Positions 9,073 to 16,990 of a DNA stretch of 34,384 nt are shown piece after piece. The notes below the pieces were generated by a model. The model was not told the origin of the DNA, did no database searches, and saw nothing but the letters and a program-made list of their open reading frames with translations. How positions within the stretch are numbered: the stretch's first letter is position 1; each line of letters begins with the position of its first letter. This stretch comes from RUG14121 sp964533935 (GTDB lineage Bacteria; Bacillota_I; Bacilli_A; RF39; UBA660). The DNA lies in contig CAZHOG010000011.1 of assembly GCA_964533935.1 (NCBI GenBank), positions 1-34,384 on the forward strand. Direction: 5' to 3'. The position numbers and the translations under genes are program-made.

Positions 9073-9954
9073 ATGAAATATTATTTAAAAAATTTATTTA
9101 TTATACTGTTAACTTTTGTATTTTTATTTCTTTTGTTTATTAATCCTGAAATTAGCAAACAAAGTATTAATACTAGTTTTAATTTATGGCTAAATAATTT
9201 GTTGCCCTCTATATTTCCAATGATAATAATAAATGATATTTTATTAAATTATAATTTTCCAATTTATATTATGAAAATTTTATATAAACCATTTAATAAA
9301 ATATTCAAACTATCTTATAATGGTATATATATATTTATTCTTTCTATGTTTATTGGAACCCCAACAAATGCAATATTAATGAATGACATGATTAAAAATA
9401 ATCAAATAGAAATTGGAGAAATAAATAAATTATTATTTTATTGTTATTTTTCTAATCCTTTATTTTTATTCTCTATTTTAAGTTTAATAGGATTCGATAA
9501 AATTATAATTTTCAAAATAATATTTAGTCATTATATTTCTAATTTTATAATTGCATTTATTTTAAGAAAATACTACATATCAAATAATCAAAAGTTAGTA
9601 ATTAATAAGCAATTATCTCTGATGCAATTGATTCCTAAATCTTGTGGCAAAGCTATAAACACAATGATAACTATTTTAGGAATAATTAGTTTTTATCAAT
9701 TATTATCTAATCATTTATTTAATAGTATTTTAATAAAAGGTATACTTGAAATTACAACTGGTTTAAATGAAATAATAATATTAAAACAAGTTAATAGTTT
9801 ATTACTAGCAATTATATTAATAAACTTTGGTGGTTTAAGTATTTTCACTCAAATAAAAAGCATTCTTGAAAATAAGAATGCTAATATAAAATTTTATAAT
9901 TACTTTATTGGAAGAATCTTCCAAATAATACTATGTTCAGTTTTACTGTGCTAA
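9073..9954 (+). CDS. YlbJ-like integral membrane protein (nucleoside-recognition/gate domain family)
   Basis: 293 aa polytopic membrane protein. The N-terminal helix is followed by WLNNLLPSIFPMII and LSMFIGTPTNAILM, which match the start of YlbJ/SpoIIIAE-neighbour 'sporulation integral membrane' proteins with a gate domain. The Shine-Dalgarno site AAGGAG precedes the ATG by 7 nt. B. subtilis YlbJ is needed for normal spore formation and is about 400 aa, so this copy is shorter. The 3' end overlaps the converging pseudopilin gene by 12 nt. Function is inferred from family and from the neighbouring YlbL-like protease. Confidence 0.7.
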   Translation: MKYYLKNLFIILLTFVFLFLLFINPEISKQSINTSFNLWLNNLLPSIFPMIIINDILLNYNFPIYIMKILYKPFNKIFKLSYNGIYIFILSMFIGTPTNAILMNDMIKNNQIEIGEINKLLFYCYFSNPLFLFSILSLIGFDKIIIFKIIFSHYISNFIIAFILRKYYISNNQKLVINKQLSLMQLIPKSCGKAINTMITILGIISFYQLLSNHLFNSILIKGILEITTGLNEIIILKQVNSLLLAIILINFGGLSIFTQIKSILENKNANIKFYNYFIGRIFQIILCSVLLC

Positions 9955-10590
9955 TGGATTAAAATTCGTGCTGGTGGCTGTTATTTTGGCATTTCCATTA
10001 TAACTAGAAAAATAAAATATCAAATTATCTTGTTTATTATCATATTCATTTGGGTTGTCTGCTCCCCCAGTTGCTTTATCTTTAGTTTTATCAGGATCTG
10101 CAATTACTGGAATTTCTAAAACAAATGTATAATCATTCGTACTGTTTTTATCTGCTATTTTATTCAATTTTATATCTTGAATTTTATAATAACTTAAAGG
10201 ATTATTTTTCTTTAAAGCCCATTTATGTGATTTACCATCTATATCTATATATGAAAAATGATCTTTATCAACAGTTATTGTTGCTGTTTTTGTATCATTT
10301 CTCGTTAAATTTAATATTAATTTATCAGCAGTGCTTCCAACAGCGTTAACTTCAACTAAATCAGTTAATGATGTGTCAGAATCTTCCGTATTATGATTAC
10401 TAGTAAAATCAGCTTCAACTGTTTTAATTATTTCGGCCCTATTTATTTGGTTTGCTGTGTCATATAATTCATTCAATTTATCATATCTTATATTTACCAA
10501 TAATTGAACTAAAAAGACCATTACTATTGCAATTATACTAATACTTACCATTAACTCAATCATGGTAAAGCCTTTTTTATTCATTATCAT
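9943..10590 (-). CDS. Pseudopilin-like protein with type IV prepilin signal
   Basis: 215 aa. The N-terminus has a prepilin peptidase site: short basic leader, cleavage at KKG/FTMIELMV with Glu at +5, then a hydrophobic helix (MVSISIIAIVMVFLVQLLV). The globular part is acidic and unrecognised. The start ATG at 10590 has GGAGGG at a 7-nt distance and overlaps the stop of the upstream pseudopilin gene (ATGA). It could belong to a competence-type (ComG-like) or type II secretion-like pseudopilus. No prepilin peptidase, ATPase or platform gene is in the window. Confidence 0.75.
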   Translation of the reverse strand: MIMNKKGFTMIELMVSISIIAIVMVFLVQLLVNIRYDKLNELYDTANQINRAEIIKTVEADFTSNHNTEDSDTSLTDLVEVNAVGSTADKLILNLTRNDTKTATITVDKDHFSYIDIDGKSHKWALKKNNPLSYYKIQDIKLNKIADKNSTNDYTFVLEIPVIADPDKTKDKATGGADNPNEYDNKQDNLIFYFSSYNGNAKITATSTNFNPLAQ

Positions 10591-11219
10591 TCGTCGCCCT
10601 CCAATTTAATGCTAGAAAAATAATTTAAACATCTTGTATTTTCATTTGCATTTGAAGAATTTGAATCATTATAATCCCAATAATCACCAGTAACTGTTTC
10701 ACTATAAGAGACTACTATATAATTATCAGTACCACCACTACCAAAATTAATTGATTTTAAATAATTATAAAGATTTGTAGAAATTCTTGAATCATTTGGT
10801 TTTAATTTTTCAAATGTGCTTCCATTGATAATATACATATTAGAAACTCTAAAGTCACTCCATAAGTTTTTAAAATATTGTTGTCTTTGAGAATTTAAAC
10901 CAGTTGTTTGTCCTTCTAATATATTAGTATTTTCGTTAAATAAATCATTATCATCCGTAGTAATAGTTATTATATCTTCATTTGTATTTTCATCTATTTT
11001 ATTTTTCAAAATTGAATTGCCATCATTATCTACTAAACTTGCTAAATAATCTGCTAATACATAATTACGATATATAAAAACTGGATCATCATATCTTGCT
11101 CTTCTACGTTCATTGGTTACATAACCACTATATGAAGAATAAATTACTAAAAGAGCTGTTATTAAAACAACTACAACTATCATAGTTTCAATAAAGACAA
11201 ATCCATTCTTCTTTTTCAT
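10587..11219 (-). CDS. Pseudopilin-like protein
   Basis: 210 aa. The N-terminus MKKKNGFVFIETMIVV matches the prepilin motif (basic residues, Gly before the cleavage point, Phe at +1, Glu at +5) followed by a hydrophobic stretch to about residue 30. The rest is soluble, rich in Asn, Asp and Ser, and unrecognised. AGGAGCG precedes the ATG. It is the first gene of a two-gene unit with the pseudopilin at 9943-10590. Promoter elements probably lie in the palindromic region 11230-11330. Confidence 0.72.
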   Translation of the reverse strand: MKKKNGFVFIETMIVVVVLITALLVIYSSYSGYVTNERRRARYDDPVFIYRNYVLADYLASLVDNDGNSILKNKIDENTNEDIITITTDDNDLFNENTNILEGQTTGLNSQRQQYFKNLWSDFRVSNMYIINGSTFEKLKPNDSRISTNLYNYLKSINFGSGGTDNYIVVSYSETVTGDYWDYNDSNSSNANENTRCLNYFSSIKLEGDE

Positions 11220-11255
11220 TCTATCGCTCCTACTATTGTTAATTATATATTAAAA

Positions 11256-11314
11256 GTAAGTATTAATCAACAAAGAAAATATGCATTTTATAAATGCATA
11301 TTAAAAATACTTAC
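11256..11314. repeat. Nested inverted repeats between divergent genes
   Basis: The inner palindrome is 11 bp (AATATGCATTT, 11278-11288, with 11292-11302, loop TAT). Around it lies an outer 9-bp pair (GTAAGTATT, 11256-11264, with AATACTTAC, 11306-11314). No T-run follows on the plus strand, so it is not a plus-strand terminator. The position between a divergent pseudopilin operon and a small membrane gene suits an operator or a structured leader. Confidence 0.55.
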
Positions 11315-11337
11315 ATATAATATTATAGGTGATAAAG

Positions 11338-11523
11338 ATGAATCGACCACCATGTAGAGGTTCTGGAGTATTTACAATATTTTTTATATTTGTTTTATTA
11401 TGTTTAATATTTTATCAGGTAATAATAACACTTATTTTACCGCTTAGATTTAATATATTTATCTTATTAATTGAAGTATTTTTATTGTTCTTCTTGCTTT
11501 ATCGCATAGTATGGCCTTATTAA
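11338..11523 (+). CDS. Small membrane protein, 61 aa
   Basis: Not recognised. After a short N-terminus (MNRPPCRGSG) there are two hydrophobic segments, at about residues 11-33 and 37-57, ending RIVWPY. The ATG at 11338 is preceded by AGGTGAT; a GTG three codons upstream lies inside that site. The last 42 nt overlap the end of the converging YsxE-like gene. It is transcribed away from the pseudopilin genes and shares the palindromic intergenic region with them. Confidence 0.55.
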   Translation: MNRPPCRGSGVFTIFFIFVLLCLIFYQVIITLILPLRFNIFILLIEVFLLFFLLYRIVWPY

Positions 11524-12378
11524 TTCTTCAGTTTTAAAAAGATAATCTAATGATTTCCTTACTGATTGACATTTTTCAAACTCAGTTTTTTTATTCTCTA
11601 TTGTTTTAGGCAAAGAAATTACTACAAATAGTAATTTTTTTTCACTTTCTGATAATGGATATCTTTTATTATATTCATTTAATATAGTTTCAAAATCAAG
11701 ATCAAAAAAATTGTTTTGATAAAAATTTATTATATCTAATACTGGATTATCTATTTTACTATTATCCCAACTAATTAAATAATCTTTATCATTTTTAATA
11801 AAATGATCCAGAGAAAGATTATTGTGAATCAAAGCTACTCTTTGTTTATTTTCAGTTTTAACTATCTCATACCAATTATCTAATTCACTTTTACAAAATG
11901 CTAAAGAAGAAAATATTTTAGAACTATTTCTTATTATTAAATATTCACTAGGGCTCATATATTCTATACGAAATACTTTATCAACTATATCATTAAAATA
12001 CTTATTTAAAAAATTAATATTGTTATTTATTGTGTCATATATAGCTTTAAAATTATCATTACTAACTACTTTATAATATGTAGTTTTATTATGTAACAGT
12101 GCAACTATATCAATTAAATCTTGAGCTTTTTGTTCTTTAGGCATGGATATATCTTCTACATATTCAAATACATTAACATCACTTCTTGAGTCATCTATTA
12201 ATTTTGGAAAATAATCAAAATTTCTACTTTTTAAGTAGTTATAAATATTTTTAAGATCATTCTTTTTCTTTTTAACTACAAATTCACCACTTGTTGTACT
12301 AAGTAATGTTACATTACCCTTTATTGTATAACGATAAGGTTTATATATCTTTTTTAAAATATCTAATGAATTAGTCAT
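11482..12378 (-). CDS. Kinase-fold protein, YsxE/CotS-like (spore coat-associated family)
   Basis: 298 aa with an aminoglycoside phosphotransferase/CotS-type layout. An N-terminal lobe carries FVVKKKK (about residue 35). The segment VALIHNNLSLDHFI (about residues 195-208) corresponds to the catalytic HxD..xxN loop but reads HNNLSLDH. LISWDNSKIDNPVLDI follows at the position of the metal-binding Asp. Its ATG overlaps the end of the SpoVID-like gene by 8 nt. In Bacillus ysxE follows spoVID, so order and coupling are conserved. The altered HxD motif suggests weak or absent kinase activity. Role is inferred from context. Confidence 0.72.
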   Translation of the reverse strand: MTNSLDILKKIYKPYRYTIKGNVTLLSTTSGEFVVKKKKNDLKNIYNYLKSRNFDYFPKLIDDSRSDVNVFEYVEDISMPKEQKAQDLIDIVALLHNKTTYYKVVSNDNFKAIYDTINNNINFLNKYFNDIVDKVFRIEYMSPSEYLIIRNSSKIFSSLAFCKSELDNWYEIVKTENKQRVALIHNNLSLDHFIKNDKDYLISWDNSKIDNPVLDIINFYQNNFFDLDFETILNEYNKRYPLSESEKKLLFVVISLPKTIENKKTEFEKCQSVRKSLDYLFKTEELIRPYYAIKQEEQ

Positions 12379-13060
12379 TTTCTTCTACAACTATTAATTT
12401 TTCTCCAACTTTAAAATTATTTAAATCATTATATTCACTAATAAGTGAAGTATTTGAATTATATAATGCACATATTGATTCCACTGTTTCAGAATTTTTT
12501 ATGATATGTATATGATAAGTTGTATATTCATTATCACTATCATTAGCATTTATAGAATCTATTATAGTCTCTTCATCAATTACATCTATTCTTTCAGGAG
12601 TTTCTTCTTTTGTTTCAATTACACTTTCGATAATTTTTTGAGGATCAGATTTAATCTCTTCAGGTTTAATTGTTTCCTCTTTTAATTCCTGTTCAATTAT
12701 TTCTTTAACATCTTCTTCAATTATTTTCCTATCTTCAACTGCCAATTCTGCTTCAATAATAAATTCAATGTTCACTTTTAATACATTGTCATTTAATATA
12801 TCATAAGAAAAATCACTTATTTCAAAAGATAAAGTATCAGTATTTATTTTATCTGTTAAATCAACACTAAAAGGCAACTTGTATTCAAATGCTTCTTTAT
12901 TAACACTTAATTCATGGGTTCTATATTCTCCACTTAAGATAAATTCTCCATCAATAGTATCACAAGTACTATTATATTTTTCTTCTATTGAAATACTTGT
13001 TATTTCCGATATTTTATTGTCAAACTTAATTTCTTTTGTAAATGGTATTATATTTTTCAT
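12371..13060 (-). CDS. SpoVID-like spore-envelope protein with C-terminal LysM
   Basis: 229 aa. The N-terminal part (about residues 5-110) is a beta-rich domain like the one in SpoVID/SipL (FTKEIKF, then DTIDGEFILSGEYR, and LPFSVDLTD). A Glu-rich linker follows at about 112-180, then a LysM module near the C-terminus (YHIHIIKNSETVESICALYN ... VGEKLIVVE). In Bacillus SpoVID drives encasement of the forespore by coat proteins. It is shorter than B. subtilis SpoVID (575 aa). I chose the ATG at 13060 behind AAAGG; a longer reading frame would run into the DUF421 gene. It is co-transcribed with the YsxE-like gene. Confidence 0.78.
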   Translation of the reverse strand: MKNIIPFTKEIKFDNKISEITSISIEEKYNSTCDTIDGEFILSGEYRTHELSVNKEAFEYKLPFSVDLTDKINTDTLSFEISDFSYDILNDNVLKVNIEFIIEAELAVEDRKIIEEDVKEIIEQELKEETIKPEEIKSDPQKIIESVIETKEETPERIDVIDEETIIDSINANDSDNEYTTYHIHIIKNSETVESICALYNSNTSLISEYNDLNNFKVGEKLIVVEEND

Positions 13061-13100
13061 AAACATCATCCTTTCTAATAAAGAATATGTATCAAAAACA

Positions 13101-13745
13101 TTATAATTCACATTTTTTTATAATAAATATTTTATTCTTTTTATAAAATGCATAGAATATATCTTTTGCTTTTAAATTTTTAGAATATAATTTTTTATTT
13201 AACCAGTTTTGATCTTTATCCAAGTGTTGTAATGTACTTTTTTGAATAACACCATCTAAAATAAGTGGCATTGGATAACTAGATTTTGTTTTTAAAAAGT
13301 TATATTTAAATATTGATAAATTTCCATTTGGTTCTAAAAAAGCATACTCTACTTCATCTATACATTTAATTGATTGTTGTCTAAGACTAAATAATAAATC
13401 ATCCATTGTATATCTTTGTTTCACTAATTCCTTATAATTCAATTTTCCATTACAAATTAATATTGATGGTTTTCCATCAAATGTTGTTCTAAATTTTCTT
13501 GATTTTATTGAAATAAAAGCTAATATCAATTCAATAATAACCAATAACACTATTGGTATTACTGTATAAAATATAGAGTCATTAATATTTTCAATACTAA
13601 TTGCTACCATCTCACCTATTAAAATAGAAATTATTAAATCAACAATACCTAGTTGGGCAATTTCTCTTTTGCCCATTATTCTATATGCTAATACAATAAA
13701 AAAATAAAAAAATATTGTTCTAAATATAATATTAAACATTTGCAT
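13101..13745 (-). CDS. DUF421 (YetF/YrbG-type) membrane protein
   Basis: 214 aa. Three N-terminal transmembrane helices are followed by a soluble alpha/beta domain. The family signatures are YRIMGKREIAQLGIVDLIIS and later TMDDLLFSLRQQSI. Several DUF421 proteins are spore-membrane or sporulation-associated in Bacilli; the biochemical role is not settled. The start is the ATG at 13745 with TAGGTG upstream; a GTG three codons earlier is part of that site. The YrzE-like gene on the opposite strand pairs with it as yrbG/yrzE do in B. subtilis (from memory). Confidence 0.86.
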   Translation of the reverse strand: MQMFNIIFRTIFFYFFIVLAYRIMGKREIAQLGIVDLIISILIGEMVAISIENINDSIFYTVIPIVLLVIIELILAFISIKSRKFRTTFDGKPSILICNGKLNYKELVKQRYTMDDLLFSLRQQSIKCIDEVEYAFLEPNGNLSIFKYNFLKTKSSYPMPLILDGVIQKSTLQHLDKDQNWLNKKLYSKNLKAKDIFYAFYKKNKIFIIKKCEL

Positions 13746-13814
13746 TAATATCACCTAAATTTATTATGTTCTAAAAGTTCTATTTTTAATCATATATTTT
13801 AGTAGGTGATTTAA

Positions 13815-14168
13815 TTGAACAATTTATTTAAAAAATCAAAGTTATACATATTTTTCATTGGAATAGTATTTCTCATAACAATAACATTATCATTATTCAA
13901 TGTTTTTGGCATTTCTAAAAATATTACTAACATTATAATAATGATTTCAATGATTATTATGTTTGTAATAATGGGCTACTTAAAAGGAAAAAATAGTAAT
14001 AAAAAAGGGTATCTTCAAGGATTATTAATTGGTTTTTCGCTAATATTAATATTAGCATTAATAAATCTAATATCTTTAAGTATAAATTGGAAAAGTTTCA
14101 TATATTATGGAATATTAATATTATCTTCAATATTTGGTGCTATGTTAGGAATAAATAAAAAGAAGTAG
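13815..14168 (+). CDS. YrzE-like membrane protein (TIGR04086 family)
   Basis: 117 aa with four predicted transmembrane helices. Their arrangement, with GYLKGKNSNKKGYLQGLLIG between helices 2 and 3 and a final FGAMLGIN, fits the TIGR04086 family. Translation starts at TTG (13815) with TAGGTGAT upstream; no in-frame ATG fits. The stop codon lies in a hairpin shared with the converging HD-GYP gene. Function unknown. Confidence 0.7.
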   Translation: MNNLFKKSKLYIFFIGIVFLITITLSLFNVFGISKNITNIIIMISMIIMFVIMGYLKGKNSNKKGYLQGLLIGFSLILILALINLISLSINWKSFIYYGILILSSIFGAMLGINKKK

Positions 14169-14184
14169 ATAATTATCTACTTCT
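14152..14184 (-). terminator. Hairpin between converging genes, terminator on the minus strand
   Basis: A perfect 11-bp stem (14161-14171 with 14174-14184) contains both stop codons. In the minus direction it is followed by TTTTTATTTATT, giving a good intrinsic terminator for the HD-GYP gene. In the plus direction only ATTTGG follows, so it is weak for the YrzE-like gene. Confidence 0.75.
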
Positions 14185-15312
14185 ATTTGGCTCATCTTCT
14201 GCAAGAGATTCTGATTTATTCAAATTACAAGGATCAATTTCAACAACTTTAGTAATTGTAACGTTTCTTATATTTAATAAATCATATACTTCATTTGTTT
14301 CAACATCAGTTACTACTGGTTTATCTAATGCATAATCATTTAAAGCTGTAACTTTTGCTATTTTTCCGTTTGATAAAACAACTAAGCATCCTACAGAATA
14401 TATTGGTACACTCTTTAATAAAATATCTGTAAATGTTTTTGAAACTCTACCAGTAACTTTTTGTTGATTCATCATTTCAATAACATTTGATGGACTCATA
14501 CCTAATTTAATTATTACTTCTATTAGTCTTTCATACCAATCAGCAACATTTATTATTTTACTAATAACAACAGAAGAATTATGATTATTTTGCATAAAAT
14601 TCGAATTTACGCCAAGAATTCCTTCTCCTAATTCATTTTCTCCTTGCAATAAAACTGATAGTTTCACAACACTTGATAAATTACTTAAATTATTTAGCAT
14701 TGCATACCCATATATTGGCGAATTATGTTCATCAAATGATAAATACACATCATCACTATAATTTGGAAAAATATCTTTTCTCAATGCAACTTTATCAATA
14801 TCTTTAAAAATTGCTTCATCTCTACAAAGTTTTCCAATATCATGCATCATTGCAGAAACTGCTAAAGTATCTAAATTCACTTTTGCACTTTCAGTATTTA
14901 AACTTTGATTATATACTTTCCCAATTGCAACAGCAAAAGCTGCTACATTAACTGAATGTTTAAAAATATCAGTCTTTTCTTCCGCTTCTATATAATATTT
15001 TGATAAACTAAATGATAAATACTTTGTATTTAAAATACTTGTAACCATTTGTTTAGCATTATCAATAATATCTTTTACTTCGAATTTCATTAATGATTCA
15101 GCTAATGAATCTTGCAAATCGTCAGATAATGTTTCATTCAATTCTTTTTGAAATCTAATTTGAACATAATCTATTCCATTTCTTTTTAATTTATTAATAA
15201 ATTCTTCTGTTAAAACTTCTCCAGCAGGAATTAATGGATAAACTTTAGAAGCTCCATATACTGCTTCAGATAATACCATGCCAGTCTTAACTCTTTTAAT
15301 ACATAACTTCAT
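14173..15312 (-). CDS. Degenerate HD-GYP domain protein
   Basis: 379 aa, cytoplasmic. HD-GYP enzymes hydrolyse cyclic di-GMP. An N-terminal region (KTGMVLSEAVYG, residues 9-20) precedes the HD domain, with His119, His157-Asp158 (MMHDIGKL) and His196 visible. At residues 223-233 the signature HHExxDGxGYP reads QGENELGEGIL, so both histidines, the Asp and the Tyr-Pro are lost. Downstream VADWYERL replaces VADxYDAL. Fold is clear, activity doubtful; it may bind cyclic dinucleotide without cleaving it. GGAGGAAC precedes the ATG. The gene follows a small unknown gene by 9 nt. Confidence 0.82.
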   Translation of the reverse strand: MKLCIKRVKTGMVLSEAVYGASKVYPLIPAGEVLTEEFINKLKRNGIDYVQIRFQKELNETLSDDLQDSLAESLMKFEVKDIIDNAKQMVTSILNTKYLSFSLSKYYIEAEEKTDIFKHSVNVAAFAVAIGKVYNQSLNTESAKVNLDTLAVSAMMHDIGKLCRDEAIFKDIDKVALRKDIFPNYSDDVYLSFDEHNSPIYGYAMLNNLSNLSSVVKLSVLLQGENELGEGILGVNSNFMQNNHNSSVVISKIINVADWYERLIEVIIKLGMSPSNVIEMMNQQKVTGRVSKTFTDILLKSVPIYSVGCLVVLSNGKIAKVTALNDYALDKPVVTDVETNEVYDLLNIRNVTITKVVEIDPCNLNKSESLAEDEPNRSR

Positions 15313-15321
15313 TTGTTCCTC

Positions 15322-15717
15322 CTATAATTGTATTTCATTATAGCCTAAAATATATAGGCCATAGCTTATTTTTTTATATAATTCATTTAATTCAAGAATA
15401 TTATTTTCATCTTTTTTTATGTTTATTTCTGACCAAAGAGAATATAATTTTGTATAATTATCTAGCATTTTTTCTTTAATACTTAAATCACTAGGATCAC
15501 TTAATTTATTATAGTAATCATTTAATGATGCAATTATATATTCATCATATCTAATAAGATTACTATCTCCTATTTTAACAATAATCCCCTCTTCATTTTT
15601 AATAAAAGGAAATCTATATTTTGCATATCTATTTAAAAAATTACTAACTTGCAATTTTCCATAATATTCAGCATTAATTTTAATATCGTATTTTTTACAT
15701 TGATTTGCAAAAATCAT
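15322..15717 (-). CDS. Hypothetical protein, 131 aa
   Basis: Not recognised. Soluble, mixed alpha/beta, with no signal peptide or membrane segment. The start is the ATG at 15717 with AGAGGTGG upstream; a GTG three codons earlier overlaps this site. It is 9 nt upstream of the HD-GYP gene on the same strand, so the two are very likely translated from one mRNA. Confidence 0.65.
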   Translation of the reverse strand: MIFANQCKKYDIKINAEYYGKLQVSNFLNRYAKYRFPFIKNEEGIIVKIGDSNLIRYDEYIIASLNDYYNKLSDPSDLSIKEKMLDNYTKLYSLWSEINIKKDENNILELNELYKKISYGLYILGYNEIQL

Positions 15718-15764
15718 TAAATCCACCTCTATTATTTAATATTATTATATACTATTTTATTATT

Positions 15765-15798
15765 ATTTAAAAGAAAAAAAGAAGATTTTCTTCTTTTT
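15765..15798 (-). terminator. Intrinsic terminator of the rhomboid gene
   Basis: The stem AAAAAGAAGA (15776-15785) pairs with TCTTCTTTTT (15789-15798) around a TTT loop and touches the stop codon. The minus strand continues TTTTTTTCTTTT. Confidence 0.7.
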
Positions 15799-16942
15799 AT
15801 CTAAATAATATATAAACCATAAAACCAATATAAATTAGTAATACAATAGTTCCGTTAATTCTATCTGCCTTAGTACTTTTTCCTTTAATTCCTAAAGCCA
15901 TAGTAGCTAAATAGCCACCAAATAAACCACCTATATGAGCACTATTATCAATATTAGGTACCATGAATCCTAAAAATAAATTCAAAAGTATTAAGGGTAT
16001 TATTTGACTTTTTAAAACTGTTCCTAAATAAAGTCTGAAATGATATCCGAAGTATAATAAACTACCTAATAACCCAAATATAGCTCCTGATGCACCAACT
16101 GATAACGAATTTGAAAATATACAAGACATTAAACTACCCGTTAATGCACTTATTAAATATACTAAGAAAAACTTAATTTTACCTAGATAACTTTCTAATT
16201 GCGATCCAATCATAAATAATGCATACATATTAAATATCAAATGGAAAATACCAGCATGTAAAAAAGCACATGTTATAAGTCGCCAAATTTGGCCATCTAA
16301 AACTGATTCTTTCAAATTAGCTCCAAATAAATATAATATTAATCCATTTATATTTAAAGGATTTCCACCAAATAATATCATTGCTAAAAATACAAAAACG
16401 CATATACCAATTAATATATTAGTAACTATAATTTTTTTTGATTTAAATATACTTTCGTAAATCTTATTTTTCTTTTCAGTAGTTTCATTGATATCATTAG
16501 TTACGTTCATAATCAATTCTAAACCATTTTCATCACTAATTAATTTTTCTTTAATACTAGGAAAAACATTTATAATTTCTTCTTTATTAATATCATCAAC
16601 ATCTTTTACTACTATTGAATCAATATTTTTTGTGTCAGTAATTTTAACATCTTCATTAACATCTAGAAAAATATTTAAAGTATTCATTTTTAATGCTAAT
16701 GTTTTTTTCTTAATTTGAGCCATAACATTTTTTGTTTTAAAAATATCTAAATTATATTGCTCTGCATTATGAATATAATTTGAATTTATTCTTATTATTC
16801 TGTATGGTCCTTCATCGTTTTCAAGCCATACTTCATCTTTTACACCACGAACAACTATTGGAGTATAGTTTTCTTCTGTTATAAAATAGTGTAATAATTT
16901 CATTACAATTTCATCTTTTTTTTGTACTACAACTGATTCCAT
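15797..16942 (-). CDS. Rhomboid family intramembrane serine protease
   Basis: 381 aa. A cytosolic N-terminal domain (about residues 1-165) resembles that of YqgP/GluP. Six or seven transmembrane helices follow. The rhomboid core shows WRLITCAFLHAGIFHLIFNM (His234 and Asn238 in the HxxxN element), the catalytic Ser285 in GASGAIFG and His336 in DNSAHIGGL. It cleaves membrane proteins within or near the bilayer; B. subtilis GluP acts on the Mg transporter MgtE. The C-terminal TPR extension of GluP is missing. GGAGGTAA is well placed before the ATG. Confidence 0.93.
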   Translation of the reverse strand: MESVVVQKKDEIVMKLLHYFITEENYTPIVVRGVKDEVWLENDEGPYRIIRINSNYIHNAEQYNLDIFKTKNVMAQIKKKTLALKMNTLNIFLDVNEDVKITDTKNIDSIVVKDVDDINKEEIINVFPSIKEKLISDENGLELIMNVTNDINETTEKKNKIYESIFKSKKIIVTNILIGICVFVFLAMILFGGNPLNINGLILYLFGANLKESVLDGQIWRLITCAFLHAGIFHLIFNMYALFMIGSQLESYLGKIKFFLVYLISALTGSLMSCIFSNSLSVGASGAIFGLLGSLLYFGYHFRLYLGTVLKSQIIPLILLNLFLGFMVPNIDNSAHIGGLFGGYLATMALGIKGKSTKADRINGTIVLLIYIGFMVYILFR

Positions 16943-16990
16943 TATTTACCTCCAATGTTATTATATTATACAATATTTTAATATTTATTT

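Noticed and set aside
12879..13106. 75-aa plus-strand ORF
   Set aside because: Antisense to the SpoVID-like gene and without start signals.
13061..13111. Longer N-terminus for the SpoVID-like protein
   Set aside because: The extension runs into the upstream DUF421 gene, while the ATG at 13060 has a proper ribosome site.
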